DNA of 62,180 nt from an uncultured Oscillospiraceae bacterium (GCA_947588955.1 CANPYX010000009.1:1-62180), one strand, 5' to 3'. Positions 8,613 to 16,765 are shown, counted from the stretch's first letter. Notes: generated by a model not told the origin, from the sequence alone. Numbers and translations are program-made.

Positions 8613-9455
8613 TCATTCAATATCTGCCGCCAAAGCTTTGTATTTGTTCGGACGGCGATACTTGTTTCCCATCACTTCGCGGTCACGGTAATCCCGCAGC
8701 ATATCCATATCGACCTCGGCTAAATAAATTCCTTCCTCCTCCGGAGCCTCAAGAATACACATATCCCGCACTCCCGGTTCATTACTTAACCACGCAACTC
8801 CGTCAAACACCGTTGAATGACCGTTACAATCCGGCTGTCCCTTGGGATAATTACAAGTGGCGACAGCGAGCATATTTTCATAGGCTCTGGTGCGGAGCGC
8901 TGACAGCCGATTGATTTCCATGGGGCAGGCGTTAGGCGCCAAAATAACCTCCGCCCCTTTGAGCATCAAAATCCGCGCGCTTTCCGGAAATTCTCTGTCA
9001 AAGCAAATCATTGAGCCCACCTTTACGGTATCTCTGCCGATATCCAGCTCGGTTACATAGAAATCATCTCCGGGAGCCAATACCTTTTCCAGGTCAAAGG
9101 CGCAGGTGTGGACCTTGGAGTAATGGAGCCGCTCTTTGCCGAACCTATCAAAAAGAATCATGGAATTTAACGGTGCAGGCTCGTTTCTTTCAAGGAAGGT
9201 GATGCTTATTGCCATCTGAAGCTCACCGGAAAGCTCCCCAAACGCGCGGACAAAATCACTTTGCGCGTCGATTGACAATGCGGCCAATTCCAGGCTATCC
9301 TGCGGAAGCTTATAACCGTCACTCCACATTTCAGGAAACAGGGCTATATCGGCGCCCATATTTTTTGCCTTAACGCAGGCGTTTTTTCCTTTTTCCAATT
9401 GCCTCTCAAGCGTGCCCTCCGGAAGCAATTGCAGCAAAGCTATTTTCAGACCCAT
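8613..9455 (-). CDS. Carbon-nitrogen hydrolase (nitrilase superfamily)
   Basis: 280-aa hydrolase with the nitrilase catalytic triad in order: Glu in ALFPEMWSDG (~40), Lys in YSKVHTC and Cys in SMICFDREFPESAR. C-N hydrolases of this kind cleave amides such as carbamoyl or omega-amide compounds; the substrate cannot be told. The reading frame extends 8 codons further upstream, but ATG at 9455 is preferred because AGGCGGA lies at good distance and MGLKIALLQL is the usual family start. Last gene of the minus-strand islet. Confidence 0.9.
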   Translation of the reverse strand: MGLKIALLQLLPEGTLERQLEKGKNACVKAKNMGADIALFPEMWSDGYKLPQDSLELAALSIDAQSDFVRAFGELSGELQMAISITFLERNEPAPLNSMILFDRFGKERLHYSKVHTCAFDLEKVLAPGDDFYVTELDIGRDTVKVGSMICFDREFPESARILMLKGAEVILAPNACPMEINRLSALRTRAYENMLAVATCNYPKGQPDCNGHSTVFDGVAWLSNEPGVRDMCILEAPEEEGIYLAEVDMDMLRDYRDREVMGNKYRRPNKYKALAADIE

Positions 9456-9512
9456 CTCTTTATCCGCCTTTCCCTGCAATTTCGATTTGCCTTTCGCGGC
9501 CTTGATCGACCT

Positions 9513-9533
9513 TAAATCAAACTCCGCAAGAAT
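9513..9533. repeat. Degenerate right-boundary copy of the islet repeat
   Basis: AAATCAAACTCCGCAAGA matches the GTATCAAAGTCCGCAAGA arm of copy A with few changes. It lies at the junction between the islet and secG. Confidence 0.45.
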
Positions 9534-9562
9534 AATAATTCCGGAAGCCCGAAGGCTTCCGG
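9532..9562 (-). terminator. Terminator of secG
   Basis: Perfect 9-bp stem (CCGGAAGCC) with a 4-base loop at 9541-9562; on the minus strand the stem is followed by an A/T-rich run. Confidence 0.8.
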
Positions 9563-9573
9563 AGGAGTGAAGG

Positions 9574-9819
9574 TTATTTTACGATGAAGTCCAGAACCAG
9601 GGTGAGGAGGATGAAGACCAGCGCCACCCATTTTGTGAGGCGGGCGAGGCGGGCGTCCAGGGTCTTGGATTTGTTCTTGGCAAGGAAGGTTTCGCCGCTG
9701 CCGCCGCCAATGGCTCCGGAAAGACCGGCGCTCTTACCGCTCTGGAAGAGGACGATGACCACGAGGGCGACGCACGCGATGAGCTGAATGATGGTGATTG
9801 CGATTTCCAAAATAATCAA
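9574..9819 (-). CDS. secG: Preprotein translocase subunit SecG
   Basis: 81-aa protein with the SecG layout: an N-terminal membrane helix (IIQLIACVALVVIVLFQSGK), the Gly/Ser-rich loop GLSGAIGGGSGETFLAK, and a second helix at the C-terminus (~60-80). Partner of SecYE in the membrane; secY is in the ribosomal cluster of this window. RBS AAAGGA. Own promoter at 9862-9890; terminator directly after the stop. Confidence 0.95.
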   Translation of the reverse strand: MIILEIAITIIQLIACVALVVIVLFQSGKSAGLSGAIGGGSGETFLAKNKSKTLDARLARLTKWVALVFILLTLVLDFIVK

Positions 9820-9861
9820 TCCTTTATAAGAAAATATTAGTCTTTAATTCGCGGGACTTTT

Positions 9862-9890
9862 ATGGTATCATAAGTTGACTGTAATTGCAA
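9862..9890 (-). promoter_or_regulatory. Promoter of secG
   Basis: On the minus strand TTGCAA-N17-TACCAT, about 40 bases upstream of the secG start. It faces away from tatD. Confidence 0.6.
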
Positions 9891-9931
9891 GTGTTTTTTT
9901 CAAAATTCTGCCCGTATCGGAGGGAAAAAAT

Positions 9932-10693
9932 ATGATTTTCGACACCCATGCCCATTACGACGACGAAAAATTCGATCCAGACCGCCGCGAGCTGCTGGAG
10001 AAAATGCCGGACGCCGGAGTGGAGCTCATCGTTGACCCGGCGTCGGACATAGCCTCGGCGAGGAAGGCGCAGGCGATAGCCGGCGAATACCCGTTTGTAT
10101 ATTTCGCCGCGGGAGTTCACCCCCATGAGGCGGCGGAGGCGGGGGATACGTACCTTGAGGACATCAGGGAGCTCTCCCGCGACCCGAAATGCGTCGCCGT
10201 GGGGGAGATCGGGCTTGACTATCACTACGATTTCTCGCCGCGGGACACGCAAAGGCGCGTGTACTCAGAGCAGCTGGAGCTTTCAAAGGAGCTTGACCTG
10301 CCCGTCATAATCCACGAGCGGGAGGCGGTGCAGGACAACCTGGACATTCTCAGGGCCAACCCCGGCGCGCGGGGCGTGGTACACTGCTATTCCGGCAGCT
10401 GGGAGACGGCGAAGCTGCTGCTGGAAATGGGCTTTTATCTGGGCTTTACCGGCGTCGTCACCTTCAAAAACGCCCGCAAATGCGTTGAGGTGGCGGAGAA
10501 AATGCCACTGGAGCGCATGGTCATAGAGACGGACAGCCCCTACATGGCGCCGACGCCCCACCGGGGGGAGCGAAACTCGTCCCTGCTTTTACACCTGATC
10601 GCGGAGAGAATCGCCGAAATTCGCGGCATGAGCCCTGAGGACGTGGCGCGTATAACCCTGGAGAACGGCAAGCGGCTTTTCAGCCTTTCCTGA
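9932..10693 (+). CDS. TatD family metal-dependent hydrolase
   Basis: 253-aa TIM-barrel metallo-hydrolase/DNase. The metal-binding motif FDTHAHYDDEKFD is at the very N-terminus; AAGVHPHEA, AVGEIGLDYHYD, PVIIHERE, VHCYSGS and IETDSPYMAP follow in family order. The frame is open to 9875, but ATG 9932 behind GGAGGG fits both the RBS and the family N-terminus. The 3' end overlaps the convergent folT gene by 14 bases. Confidence 0.93.
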   Translation: MIFDTHAHYDDEKFDPDRRELLEKMPDAGVELIVDPASDIASARKAQAIAGEYPFVYFAAGVHPHEAAEAGDTYLEDIRELSRDPKCVAVGEIGLDYHYDFSPRDTQRRVYSEQLELSKELDLPVIIHEREAVQDNLDILRANPGARGVVHCYSGSWETAKLLLEMGFYLGFTGVVTFKNARKCVEVAEKMPLERMVIETDSPYMAPTPHRGERNSSLLLHLIAERIAEIRGMSPEDVARITLENGKRLFSLS

Positions 10694-11234
10694 AGAGCCG
10701 GGACACCCCCGCCTTCTCAAGCCCCTTGGCTATCACGTAAAACACCGCCGTGTTCAGAAGCCAGTTTACAAGGCTCCAAACGGTGAGCACGGGCAGCATA
10801 TGAAAAAACGCCTTCCCCGCCAGCTGACTTTTCCAGAGCGTGCCGAAGCCCAGGTTGACGACCACCTCCACCAGCCCCTTGGCGGCCAGCACGCGCCAGA
10901 GCCTCACGGGGCGCTTATAGTAGAAGCACCCGTAGATGAACGCCGCGAGCATTGCGTTGAAGGTGAAGCCGAAGTGGAACGCCCCGACGGGCTTTATGAA
11001 GAACTTCAGCACGTCCATCGCCCCGCCGAAAAGCGTCCCCGTCACGGGCCCGAAAAGCATATCCACCACCTGGTTCGGTATGCCCGAAAAGCCTATGGAG
11101 GCGTATTGCCCCAGGTCTATGGACACGGATTTGAGCGCGACGGCAAGCGCCCCCATAACGGCGAGGGCGCAGAGGACGCGGAGGTTTTTCAGCTCCAGCG
11201 CCGATTCCGCAAGGGTGTTTTTGATTTTTTCCAT
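10680..11234 (-). CDS. folT: Folate ECF transporter S component
   Basis: Membrane substrate-binding (S) component of an energy-coupling-factor vitamin transporter. About 184 aa, with LFGPVTGTLFGGAMDVLKFFIKP typical of S components and five to six hydrophobic segments. The S component assigned to folate is supported by the tetrahydrofolate riboswitch directly upstream. The shared ECF module (A, A', T) is not in this window. ATG 11234 follows GGAGGGAGGT; an in-frame upstream start at 11267 has no RBS. Convergent overlap with tatD. Confidence 0.9.
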   Translation of the reverse strand: MEKIKNTLAESALELKNLRVLCALAVMGALAVALKSVSIDLGQYASIGFSGIPNQVVDMLFGPVTGTLFGGAMDVLKFFIKPVGAFHFGFTFNAMLAAFIYGCFYYKRPVRLWRVLAAKGLVEVVVNLGFGTLWKSQLAGKAFFHMLPVLTVWSLVNWLLNTAVFYVIAKGLEKAGVSRLFRKG

Positions 11235-11302
11235 AAAAAATACCTCCCTCCATGCAGAAAGATCCACAGGCAGGAGATACGCGCTCTATAGCGTATGATC
11301 CT

Positions 11303-11410
11303 CTGTCGCAGCGGGATGCGGACGGCGCACCGCGAGGATTTTCCCTCTTCGTCCCGAGGGCAACTCTCCGTCCCTCGGGCACTTGACGCGCGCCGGCCTA
11401 CTCTGCACAG
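11303..11410 (-). promoter_or_regulatory. Tetrahydrofolate (THF) riboswitch
   Basis: Read on the minus strand, the 5' UTR of folT holds the conserved THF-I blocks in order: GCAGAGTAG at the 5' arm of P1, GTCAAGTG, GGGACG, ACGAAGAG, CGGTGCGCC and GCATCCCGCTGC closing P1. The P1 stem CTGTGCAG pairs with CTGC-G-ACAG. A second hairpin (ATACGC/GCGTAT, about 11281-11298) lies between aptamer and RBS and may serve as expression platform. The class fits the folate transporter it precedes. Confidence 0.88.
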
Positions 11411-11419
11411 TATGGGAGG

Positions 11420-11448
11420 ATTATATACCAACCCGCCGCGTATGACAA
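11420..11448 (-). promoter_or_regulatory. Promoter of the folT riboswitch transcript
   Basis: On the minus strand TTGTCA-N17-TATAAT, ending about 10 bases before the aptamer. Confidence 0.8.
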
Positions 11449-11488
11449 GAGGGGAAATGACGAAAATTTCACGGGAACGCCGCCGTTC

Positions 11489-11517
11489 TTGACATTCGGG
11501 CGAAAATTTCGTACAAT
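11489..11517 (+). promoter_or_regulatory. Promoter of the dusB-sigma-anti-sigma operon
   Basis: Consensus TTGACA-N17-TACAAT, about 34 bases ahead of the dusB start; divergent from the folT promoter. Confidence 0.8.
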
Positions 11518-11550
11518 ATCCAAAGCCCTTTTCCTCAAGGAGGTGTGCCC

Positions 11551-12543
11551 GTGGACATCGGAGGCGTCAAAATCGAATCAAAGCTGGTGCTGGCGCCTAT
11601 GGCGGGCGTCACGGACGCCGCCTTCCGCGCGATATGCCGGGAGCAGGGCGCGGGGCTCACCGTGACTGAGATGGTCTCCTCCATGGCGCTCATGCACCAG
11701 GACAAAAAGTCGCTTCAAATAATGGCGCTGGCGCCGGGGGAGAGCCCGGCGGCGGTGCAGATATTCGGCTCGGACCCGGACTGTATGGGCGACGCCGCTT
11801 CAAAGGTCTGTGAGCTTAGCTCCTGCGAGCTCATCGATATAAACATGGGCTGTCCCATGGGGAAGATAGTAAGCGCCGGGGACGGCTGCGCCCTTATGAA
11901 AAATCCGGAGCTGGCGGAAAAGATAATAAGGTCCGTGGTCAAATCCTCGGACAGGCCCGTCACCGTAAAATTCCGCAAGGGCTACGACTCCGCGAACGTG
12001 AACGCGGTGGAATTCGCGAAAATGTGCGAGGAGGCCGGCGCCTCGGCTGTGACGGTCCACGGCAGGACGCGCCAGCAGATGTTTTCCGGCCGCGCGGACT
12101 GGGACATCATCTGCGCCGTCCGGGAGGCGGTCAAAATTCCTGTAATTGCCAACGGTGATGTGCTTTCCGCCGATGACGCAGTGCGCATACTAAAATACAC
12201 CGGCGCCGACGCCGCGATGATAGGCAGGGGCGCCCAGGGGGACCCCTGGATATTTGCCCGCGCGAAGGCGGCGCTTGAGGGGCGGGAGGTGCCGGAGCTG
12301 CCGGCGTACTCTGAGCGCATACGCACGGCGGAGCGGCAGATAAGGATGGCGAGCGAGTACCTGGGGGAGAGATCCGCCTGCCTTGAGGCGCGCAAGCAGC
12401 TTGCCTGGTACACCCACGGTATGCCCAGGGCGGCGTATTTCAGAAATCAGATAATGTCGGTGGAGACGCTTTCCGACGTGGAGCGCCTTGCCGAGGACAT
12501 ATATGACTTCCTTCAAAACGAGGAAAGGAGGGGAGGAGCATGA
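11551..12543 (+). CDS. dusB: tRNA-dihydrouridine synthase (DusB type)
   Basis: FMN-dependent reductase making dihydrouridine in tRNA. 330-aa TIM-barrel with LAPMAGVTDAAFR at the FMN site, DINMGCPMGKIVSAGDGCAL with the catalytic cysteine region, TVKFRKGYD, VTVHGRTRQQMFSG, IANGDVLSADDA and MIGRGAQGDPWIF. GTG 11551 is chosen because AAGGAGGT ends at 11544; the in-frame GTG at 11545 touches the RBS and cannot be used. Overlaps the sigma factor gene by four bases (ATGA). Confidence 0.93.
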   Translation: MDIGGVKIESKLVLAPMAGVTDAAFRAICREQGAGLTVTEMVSSMALMHQDKKSLQIMALAPGESPAAVQIFGSDPDCMGDAASKVCELSSCELIDINMGCPMGKIVSAGDGCALMKNPELAEKIIRSVVKSSDRPVTVKFRKGYDSANVNAVEFAKMCEEAGASAVTVHGRTRQQMFSGRADWDIICAVREAVKIPVIANGDVLSADDAVRILKYTGADAAMIGRGAQGDPWIFARAKAALEGREVPELPAYSERIRTAERQIRMASEYLGERSACLEARKQLAWYTHGMPRAAYFRNQIMSVETLSDVERLAEDIYDFLQNEERRGGA

Positions 12544-13172
12544 TCGCCGACGAGGAGCAAAGGCTTGTGAGAGCGGCGGCGTCGGGCGACGCCGGCGCAT
12601 TTGAAAGGCTGGTCACAGAAAACCAGGGTCACGTCTACAATCTCGCCTACAAGCTCACCGGCAGCGAGCAGGACGCTCTTGACGTGTCCCAGGACGTGTT
12701 TCTGAGGGCGTATCAAAATCTCCGCTCCTTCCGAGGCGACAGCCGGATGTCCGTGTGGCTTTACCGGCTCACCTACAACGCCAGCATGGACCTTATAAAG
12801 CGCAGCCGCCGCGGTACGGTGGTACAAATGCCCGCGGGCGATGAGGGCGCGGAGCTGGAGCTTCCCGACCTCGCCCCGTTGCCCGACGAGGAGCTGGAGC
12901 GGCAGGAGGAGCTGGAGGCGGTGCGCGACGCCCTCTCGGAGCTGGACGAGGACAAGCGCCGGATACTGCTCATGCGTGAATACCGGGACATGAGCTACGC
13001 GGACATAGCAAGGGCGCTGGGGATCGAGGAGGGGACAGTCAAATCACGCCTTGCCAGGGCGCGTCTGGCTCTCGCGGAAAATTTAAAAAAACGTGGAACA
13101 TTCTCCGTACCGGACCAGTCAAATAAACAGAACACCAAACCGGAAGGAGGCGAGCGGCGTGGAAGAACATGA
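12540..13172 (+). CDS. RNA polymerase ECF sigma factor
   Basis: 210-aa sigma-70 family protein of the extracytoplasmic-function (SigW-like) type. Region 2: YNLAYKLTGSEQDALDVSQDVFLRAYQ with the SVWLYRLTYNASMD promoter-melting region; region 4: MREYRDMSYADIARALGIEEGTVKSRL helix-turn-helix (~150-180). A short acidic linker joins them. Translationally coupled to dusB and overlapped by the anti-sigma gene, as usual for ECF pairs. The regulon is unknown. Confidence 0.93.
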   Translation: MIADEEQRLVRAAASGDAGAFERLVTENQGHVYNLAYKLTGSEQDALDVSQDVFLRAYQNLRSFRGDSRMSVWLYRLTYNASMDLIKRSRRGTVVQMPAGDEGAELELPDLAPLPDEELERQEELEAVRDALSELDEDKRRILLMREYRDMSYADIARALGIEEGTVKSRLARARLALAENLKKRGTFSVPDQSNKQNTKPEGGERRGRT

Positions 13173-13854
13173 GCGGTTTATTGAGCTTATAAGCCTGAAA
13201 ATTGACGGCCTGCTTGACGGTGACGGCGAGCGGGAGCTTGCGGAGCACATCGCCGCCTGCCCCGAGTGCAACGAGCTTTACGGGATAATGACGCGCGCCC
13301 ACGGCGCGCTGGGATTTGAGGTGGAGCCTCCGGCGGAGCTTCTCACGAATGTGATGGAGTCCGTGAGGCGGGAGAAAGCGGCGGGGAGCCGCGCGCGCCG
13401 CCGTTGGGTGGGCTTTGCCGGAGCGTTTGCCGCCGCCGCGGCTGTGCTGGCGCTTGCCGTCATTCCCAGCACGCTTCAAAACAACGCTAAGGATAATAAC
13501 AGTAACGGCGCGTCGCGCTCAGGCAATCCGGAGCAGTACAACATATCCACAGGCACGGATGAAACGGCGGGACAGGACCCCGCCGTCTGCATGGCGCCAC
13601 CGGAGAGCGGGATAACCGCCTTCTCCCTTACGGACAGGGACTTTGACGAGCTTGCCGCCGCCTGTTACGCGGTGGTGTATTTCAGTCAGTTCCCGGAGGA
13701 CGTGGAGCCCTGCGAGCCCGTCACCTTCACCAACGGCGCCGCCGGACGCTATATCACCCCGGAGCTCTTAGAGAAATACGAACCCACCGCCGACCGCGTT
13801 GACTACCCCAACCCCGACAGCGACATCATCATAGCGGTAATTTTCCCCCAATAA
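13159..13854 (+). CDS. Anti-sigma factor with zinc-finger (ZAS-like) domain
   Basis: 231-aa protein with N-terminal HIAACPEC, the HxxxCxxC signature of zinc-containing anti-sigma domains, one membrane helix (WVGFAGAFAAAAAVLALAV, ~70-92), and an extracytoplasmic part of ~135 residues with no recognised domain. It would hold the cognate sigma at the membrane. GTG 13159, eight bases after AAGGAGG, gives a 14-base overlap with the sigma gene; a farther upstream ATG at 13093 has no RBS. Confidence 0.85.
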   Translation: MEEHERFIELISLKIDGLLDGDGERELAEHIAACPECNELYGIMTRAHGALGFEVEPPAELLTNVMESVRREKAAGSRARRRWVGFAGAFAAAAAVLALAVIPSTLQNNAKDNNSNGASRSGNPEQYNISTGTDETAGQDPAVCMAPPESGITAFSLTDRDFDELAAACYAVVYFSQFPEDVEPCEPVTFTNGAAGRYITPELLEKYEPTADRVDYPNPDSDIIIAVIFPQ

Positions 13855-13910
13855 TGCCCTCTTACCCAAAAAGAAACCACCCAAAATCTCAGAATCTCAA
13901 AATAAAACAT

Positions 13911-14151
13911 TTTTCCGGCGGCATGTACGTCGGAAAAATCACCTTATGTCGCGCAAGTGTGCCGCCTTTTGGGGTCCCCACGCAATCATGATTGCGTGGG
14001 GAGAGGAGGAGCGGAGCCTGCGCCTGAGCCCTGCCGCTTGCGGCGGGGCGAGGTTAAGCGGCTTCAGCGACGACGAGTGCGCGCAGCGCGACAGCAGGAA
14101 ACGCCCTCTCGAATTCCGCAGAATTCGAGAGGGCGTTTCCGCACGTATCCC
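13911..14151 (+). repeat. 240-bp structured intergenic repeat, copy 1
   Basis: Same orientation as, and about nine-tenths identical by eye to, 61859-62098. Hairpins in order: TTTTTCCGGCGG/CGTCGGAAAAA; a 26-bp palindrome centred on CAATCATGATTG; a GC-rich middle with CGCTTGCGGCG; and a 20-bp stem ending GAATTC-CGCA-GAATTC. It fills the gap of 325 bases between the anti-sigma gene and phosphoglucomutase; nothing coding is recognised there. Confidence 0.85.
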
Positions 14152-14153
14152 CT

Positions 14154-14190
14154 TTGGTGCGTGAAAGGGCAAAGCCCTTTCACGCACCAA
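14154..14190 (-). terminator. Hairpin overlapping the phosphoglucomutase stop codon
   Basis: Perfect stem of 15 or more bp (GGTGCGTGAAAGGGC and complement) with an AAA loop. The last codons and TGA stop of the gene lie inside one arm. It adjoins the 3' end of repeat copy 1. Confidence 0.7.
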
Positions 14191-15907
14191 GATTCATCGC
14201 CCAATCCGCGTACCGTGCTGTCTTCTCCTTTGCCTCAGGCATATTCTCGCCGCGGCAGAGGACGTATACCTTGACCTTCGGCTCGGTGCCGGAGGGACGG
14301 ACGATGATGACGGTGCCGTCGGTGAGGACGAAGGACAGCACGTTGGAGCCGGAGAGCTCCATCTTCTCCACCTTCCCGGTGGTGGCGTCCCTTTCGGAGC
14401 CGTCCTTGTAGTCCCGGTAGAGCTTTATATCCTGTCCGGCGATCTGGGCGGGAGGGTCGTTCCTGAGCCCGTCCATCAGCGCCTTCATCTTCTTCTGACC
14501 GTCAAGTCCGGGCATGACCAGGTTCAGAGTCTTCTCCAGGTAAGCGCCGTACTTCTCATAGAGGGCGTCCAGGGCGTCCACAAGGGCGATGCCCTGGGAG
14601 GCGTACCACGCCGCCATCTCGCAGATGATGAGCGAGGCGGTCACGGCGTCCTTGTCCCTCACGTAGTCGCCGAACATGTAGCCGTAGGACTCCTCAAAGG
14701 AGAATATCACCTTGCCCTGTCCCGATTCCTCCAGGGCGTTCTTCTTCTCGGCGAGGAACTTAAAGCCCGTGAAGGTGTCATAGAACTGGAGCCCGTTCTT
14801 CTCCGCCACGGCGCGGGCCATCTCGGAGGAGACGATGGACTTGAGGGCGACGGGGTTCTCCGGCATGGTCCCGGCGCGCCTTTTCGCGCCGATGATGTAA
14901 TCGAGAAGCAGGACGCCGGTTTGGTTGCCGGTGAAGGGTATGAACTTCCCGTCGTGATCACGGACCATGATGCCCACCCGGTCCGCGTCCGGGTCGGAGC
15001 CCAGAATAAAGTCCGCCCCCACCTTGTCCGCAAGCTCAATACACAGGTAGAAGCCCTCAGGATTTTCGGGGTTGGGGGATTTGACGGTGGGGAAGTCGCC
15101 GTCCTTGACCATCTGCTTCTCCTCGCAGTAGACGTGCTTGAGCCCCAGCCGCTTCAACGCTTCGGGGATAAGCACCCTGCCGGTGCCGTGGAAGGGGGTG
15201 TAGACCATCTTGAAGGTGTCCGCCACCTTCTCAATGACGGCGGGGTCGTTGCGCTGAGCCATAACGTTGGCAAGGAACTTCTCGTCGGTCTCGGAGCCCA
15301 TGAGGACGATTTTGCCCTCCGCCACAGCCTCGTCGAAGTCCACGGTCTTCACGCAGTCAAACACGTCCAGCTTCGCCATTTTTGCCGCCACCTGGTCGGC
15401 GTGCTGCGGGGGCAGCTGGGCGCCGTCCTCCCAGTACACCTTGTAGCCGTTGTACTCCCTGGGGTTGTGGGAGGCGGTGATGTTGATGCCGGCTATGCAT
15501 TTGTACTCCCTTATGGCGAAGGAGAGCTCGGGGGTGGGGCGCATCTCGTCAAAGAGACGGACGAATATCCCGTTTGCCGCCATGACCCTGGCGGCCTCGT
15601 GGGCAAAGACCTCCGAATTGTTGCGGCAGTCGTAGCAAACGGCGACGCCGCGCTTTACCGCATCGGGACCCTCCGCCAGTATGACCTCGGCAAAGGCCTG
15701 GGTGGTGTGGCGTATCACGTGGACGTTCATGCGGTTGAGGCCCACCGCCATCGTGCCGCGAAGTCCGGCGGTGCCAAACTCAAGCTGGGCGATAAAGCGG
15801 GATTCGATCTCCTTCTCGTCCCCGGCGATGGACTGAAGCTCGGCCTTCTCCTCCGCTGACAGGGCGGGGGAATTAAGCCATTTTTCGTAGGTGTCACGGT
15901 AGCTCAT
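14180..15907 (-). CDS. Phospho-sugar mutase (phosphoglucomutase/phosphomannomutase)
   Basis: 575-aa alpha-D-phosphohexomutase. Domain 1 carries FGTAGLRGTM and the active-site serine in ITASHNPREYNGYK; the metal loop DPDADRVGIMV is in domain 2; ESYGYMFGD is the sugar-binding loop of domain 3; VRPSGTEPKVKVY in domain 4 binds phosphate. Interconverts glucose-1-P and glucose-6-P (PgcA-like). Three bases downstream of the DUF2007-like gene, so probably in one transcript with rlmH. Confidence 0.94.
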   Translation of the reverse strand: MSYRDTYEKWLNSPALSAEEKAELQSIAGDEKEIESRFIAQLEFGTAGLRGTMAVGLNRMNVHVIRHTTQAFAEVILAEGPDAVKRGVAVCYDCRNNSEVFAHEAARVMAANGIFVRLFDEMRPTPELSFAIREYKCIAGINITASHNPREYNGYKVYWEDGAQLPPQHADQVAAKMAKLDVFDCVKTVDFDEAVAEGKIVLMGSETDEKFLANVMAQRNDPAVIEKVADTFKMVYTPFHGTGRVLIPEALKRLGLKHVYCEEKQMVKDGDFPTVKSPNPENPEGFYLCIELADKVGADFILGSDPDADRVGIMVRDHDGKFIPFTGNQTGVLLLDYIIGAKRRAGTMPENPVALKSIVSSEMARAVAEKNGLQFYDTFTGFKFLAEKKNALEESGQGKVIFSFEESYGYMFGDYVRDKDAVTASLIICEMAAWYASQGIALVDALDALYEKYGAYLEKTLNLVMPGLDGQKKMKALMDGLRNDPPAQIAGQDIKLYRDYKDGSERDATTGKVEKMELSGSNVLSFVLTDGTVIIVRPSGTEPKVKVYVLCRGENMPEAKEKTARYADWAMNLGA

Positions 15908-15910
15908 GTT

Positions 15911-16231
15911 TTATTCCTCCTCATTAATGTTTTCAATATCTGAATAGTCCGCGCTGATAATATTTTTCGCGTCCTCAAGCATGGATTTGGGGACGAAAAT
16001 ATCCTTGCCGAAGCCCGATTGCCCCAGCACCACCTTCCCCAGAGCGCCGTCCAGAGGGTAGCGGCTGAGACTTGGCACGCCGAAAGCCCAGAGCATATTC
16101 TGCTCAAGCCCTATCTCCGACTCCGAGCCCGTCTTGCGCTCAAGAAATACCGGCTCCTCAGGCTCGCCGGAGGGGGTGACGGGCCAGTTGCCTATGATGC
16201 CGGTCTTGAAGTTGACGGTCCAGCCGTCCAT
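15911..16231 (-). CDS. Small DUF2007-like protein
   Basis: 106-aa protein with no firm functional assignment. The segment AFGVPSLSRYP followed by SGFGKDIFVPKSMLEDAKNI resembles DUF2007, a small domain proposed to take part in signalling, usually with the pattern of a dipping hydrophobic core and a VPxxxLExAK end. The RBS GAGGTGAT just before the ATG supports translation. It sits between rlmH and the mutase with gaps of 9 and 3 bases. Confidence 0.7.
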   Translation of the reverse strand: MDGWTVNFKTGIIGNWPVTPSGEPEEPVFLERKTGSESEIGLEQNMLWAFGVPSLSRYPLDGALGKVVLGQSGFGKDIFVPKSMLEDAKNIISADYSDIENINEEE

Positions 16232-16240
16232 AGGATCACC

Positions 16241-16720
16241 TCACTTGTGGTATTTCCCGCCGTTCATTATGGAAAACGCCCTGTAAATCTGCTCCAACAC
16301 CATTACCCTCGCCAGGTGGTGGGGGAAGGTCATGGGCGACATGGAGAGCCTCAGATCCGCCGCGTCCTTGACGCTCCCGTGCAGGCCGTCGGAGCCCCCG
16401 ATGATGAAGACGAGCTTCGACGCCTTCCGCGAGAGCCCATCCATGGTGACGGCAAGCTCCTCAGAGCTCATCTCAACGCCCTCAACGCACATGGCTATCG
16501 CCGCCGCCCCCTTGGGGACAGCCTTTTTTATGGCCTCCGCCTCCCTGAGAAGGCAGGCGTCGGTCTCCGCGGCGGAGGGGGAGGAGCTTTTCCGCTCCTC
16601 GGTCAGCTCCCGGACCGAAATTTTGCAAAACGCGCCCAGACGCTTTATGTACTCGGCGCAGGCGTCAAGATAAAACCTCTCCTTGAGCCTGCCCACGCAG
16701 ATAAGTGTAATATCAAGCAT
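16241..16720 (-). CDS. rlmH: 23S rRNA (pseudouridine1915-N3)-methyltransferase
   Basis: 159-aa SPOUT methyltransferase modifying helix 69 of 23S rRNA. Family hallmarks: ITLICVGRLKERF at the N-terminus, FIIGGSDGLHGSV in the SAM-binding knot, and the C-terminal LARVMVLEQIYRAFSIMNGGKYHK end. Full length. It follows murA by 45 bases, separated by a hairpin, and is likely cotranscribed with the two genes downstream. Confidence 0.96.
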   Translation of the reverse strand: MLDITLICVGRLKERFYLDACAEYIKRLGAFCKISVRELTEERKSSSPSAAETDACLLREAEAIKKAVPKGAAAIAMCVEGVEMSSEELAVTMDGLSRKASKLVFIIGGSDGLHGSVKDAADLRLSMSPMTFPHHLARVMVLEQIYRAFSIMNGGKYHK

Positions 16721-16734
16721 ATCATCAAAGCTAA

Positions 16735-16754
16735 GGGGGCATAAATATGCCCCC
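16735..16754. terminator. Palindromic hairpin between murA and rlmH
   Basis: A perfect 20-bp palindrome, GGGGGCATAA and its complement. The T-run after it is weak, so it may only attenuate. Confidence 0.45.
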
Positions 16755-16765
16755 GCGTCAGATCC

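Noticed and set aside
7110-9540. Classical integron cassette array
   Set aside because: The repeats lack the attC core word GTTRRRY and its inverse, and no integron integrase is in view; only the loose resemblance is reported.
14921-15859. Long plus-strand frame of 312 codons antisense to phosphoglucomutase
   Set aside because: High-GC shadow of a clearly coding minus-strand gene; no RBS and low-complexity, Val/His/Gly-rich translation.
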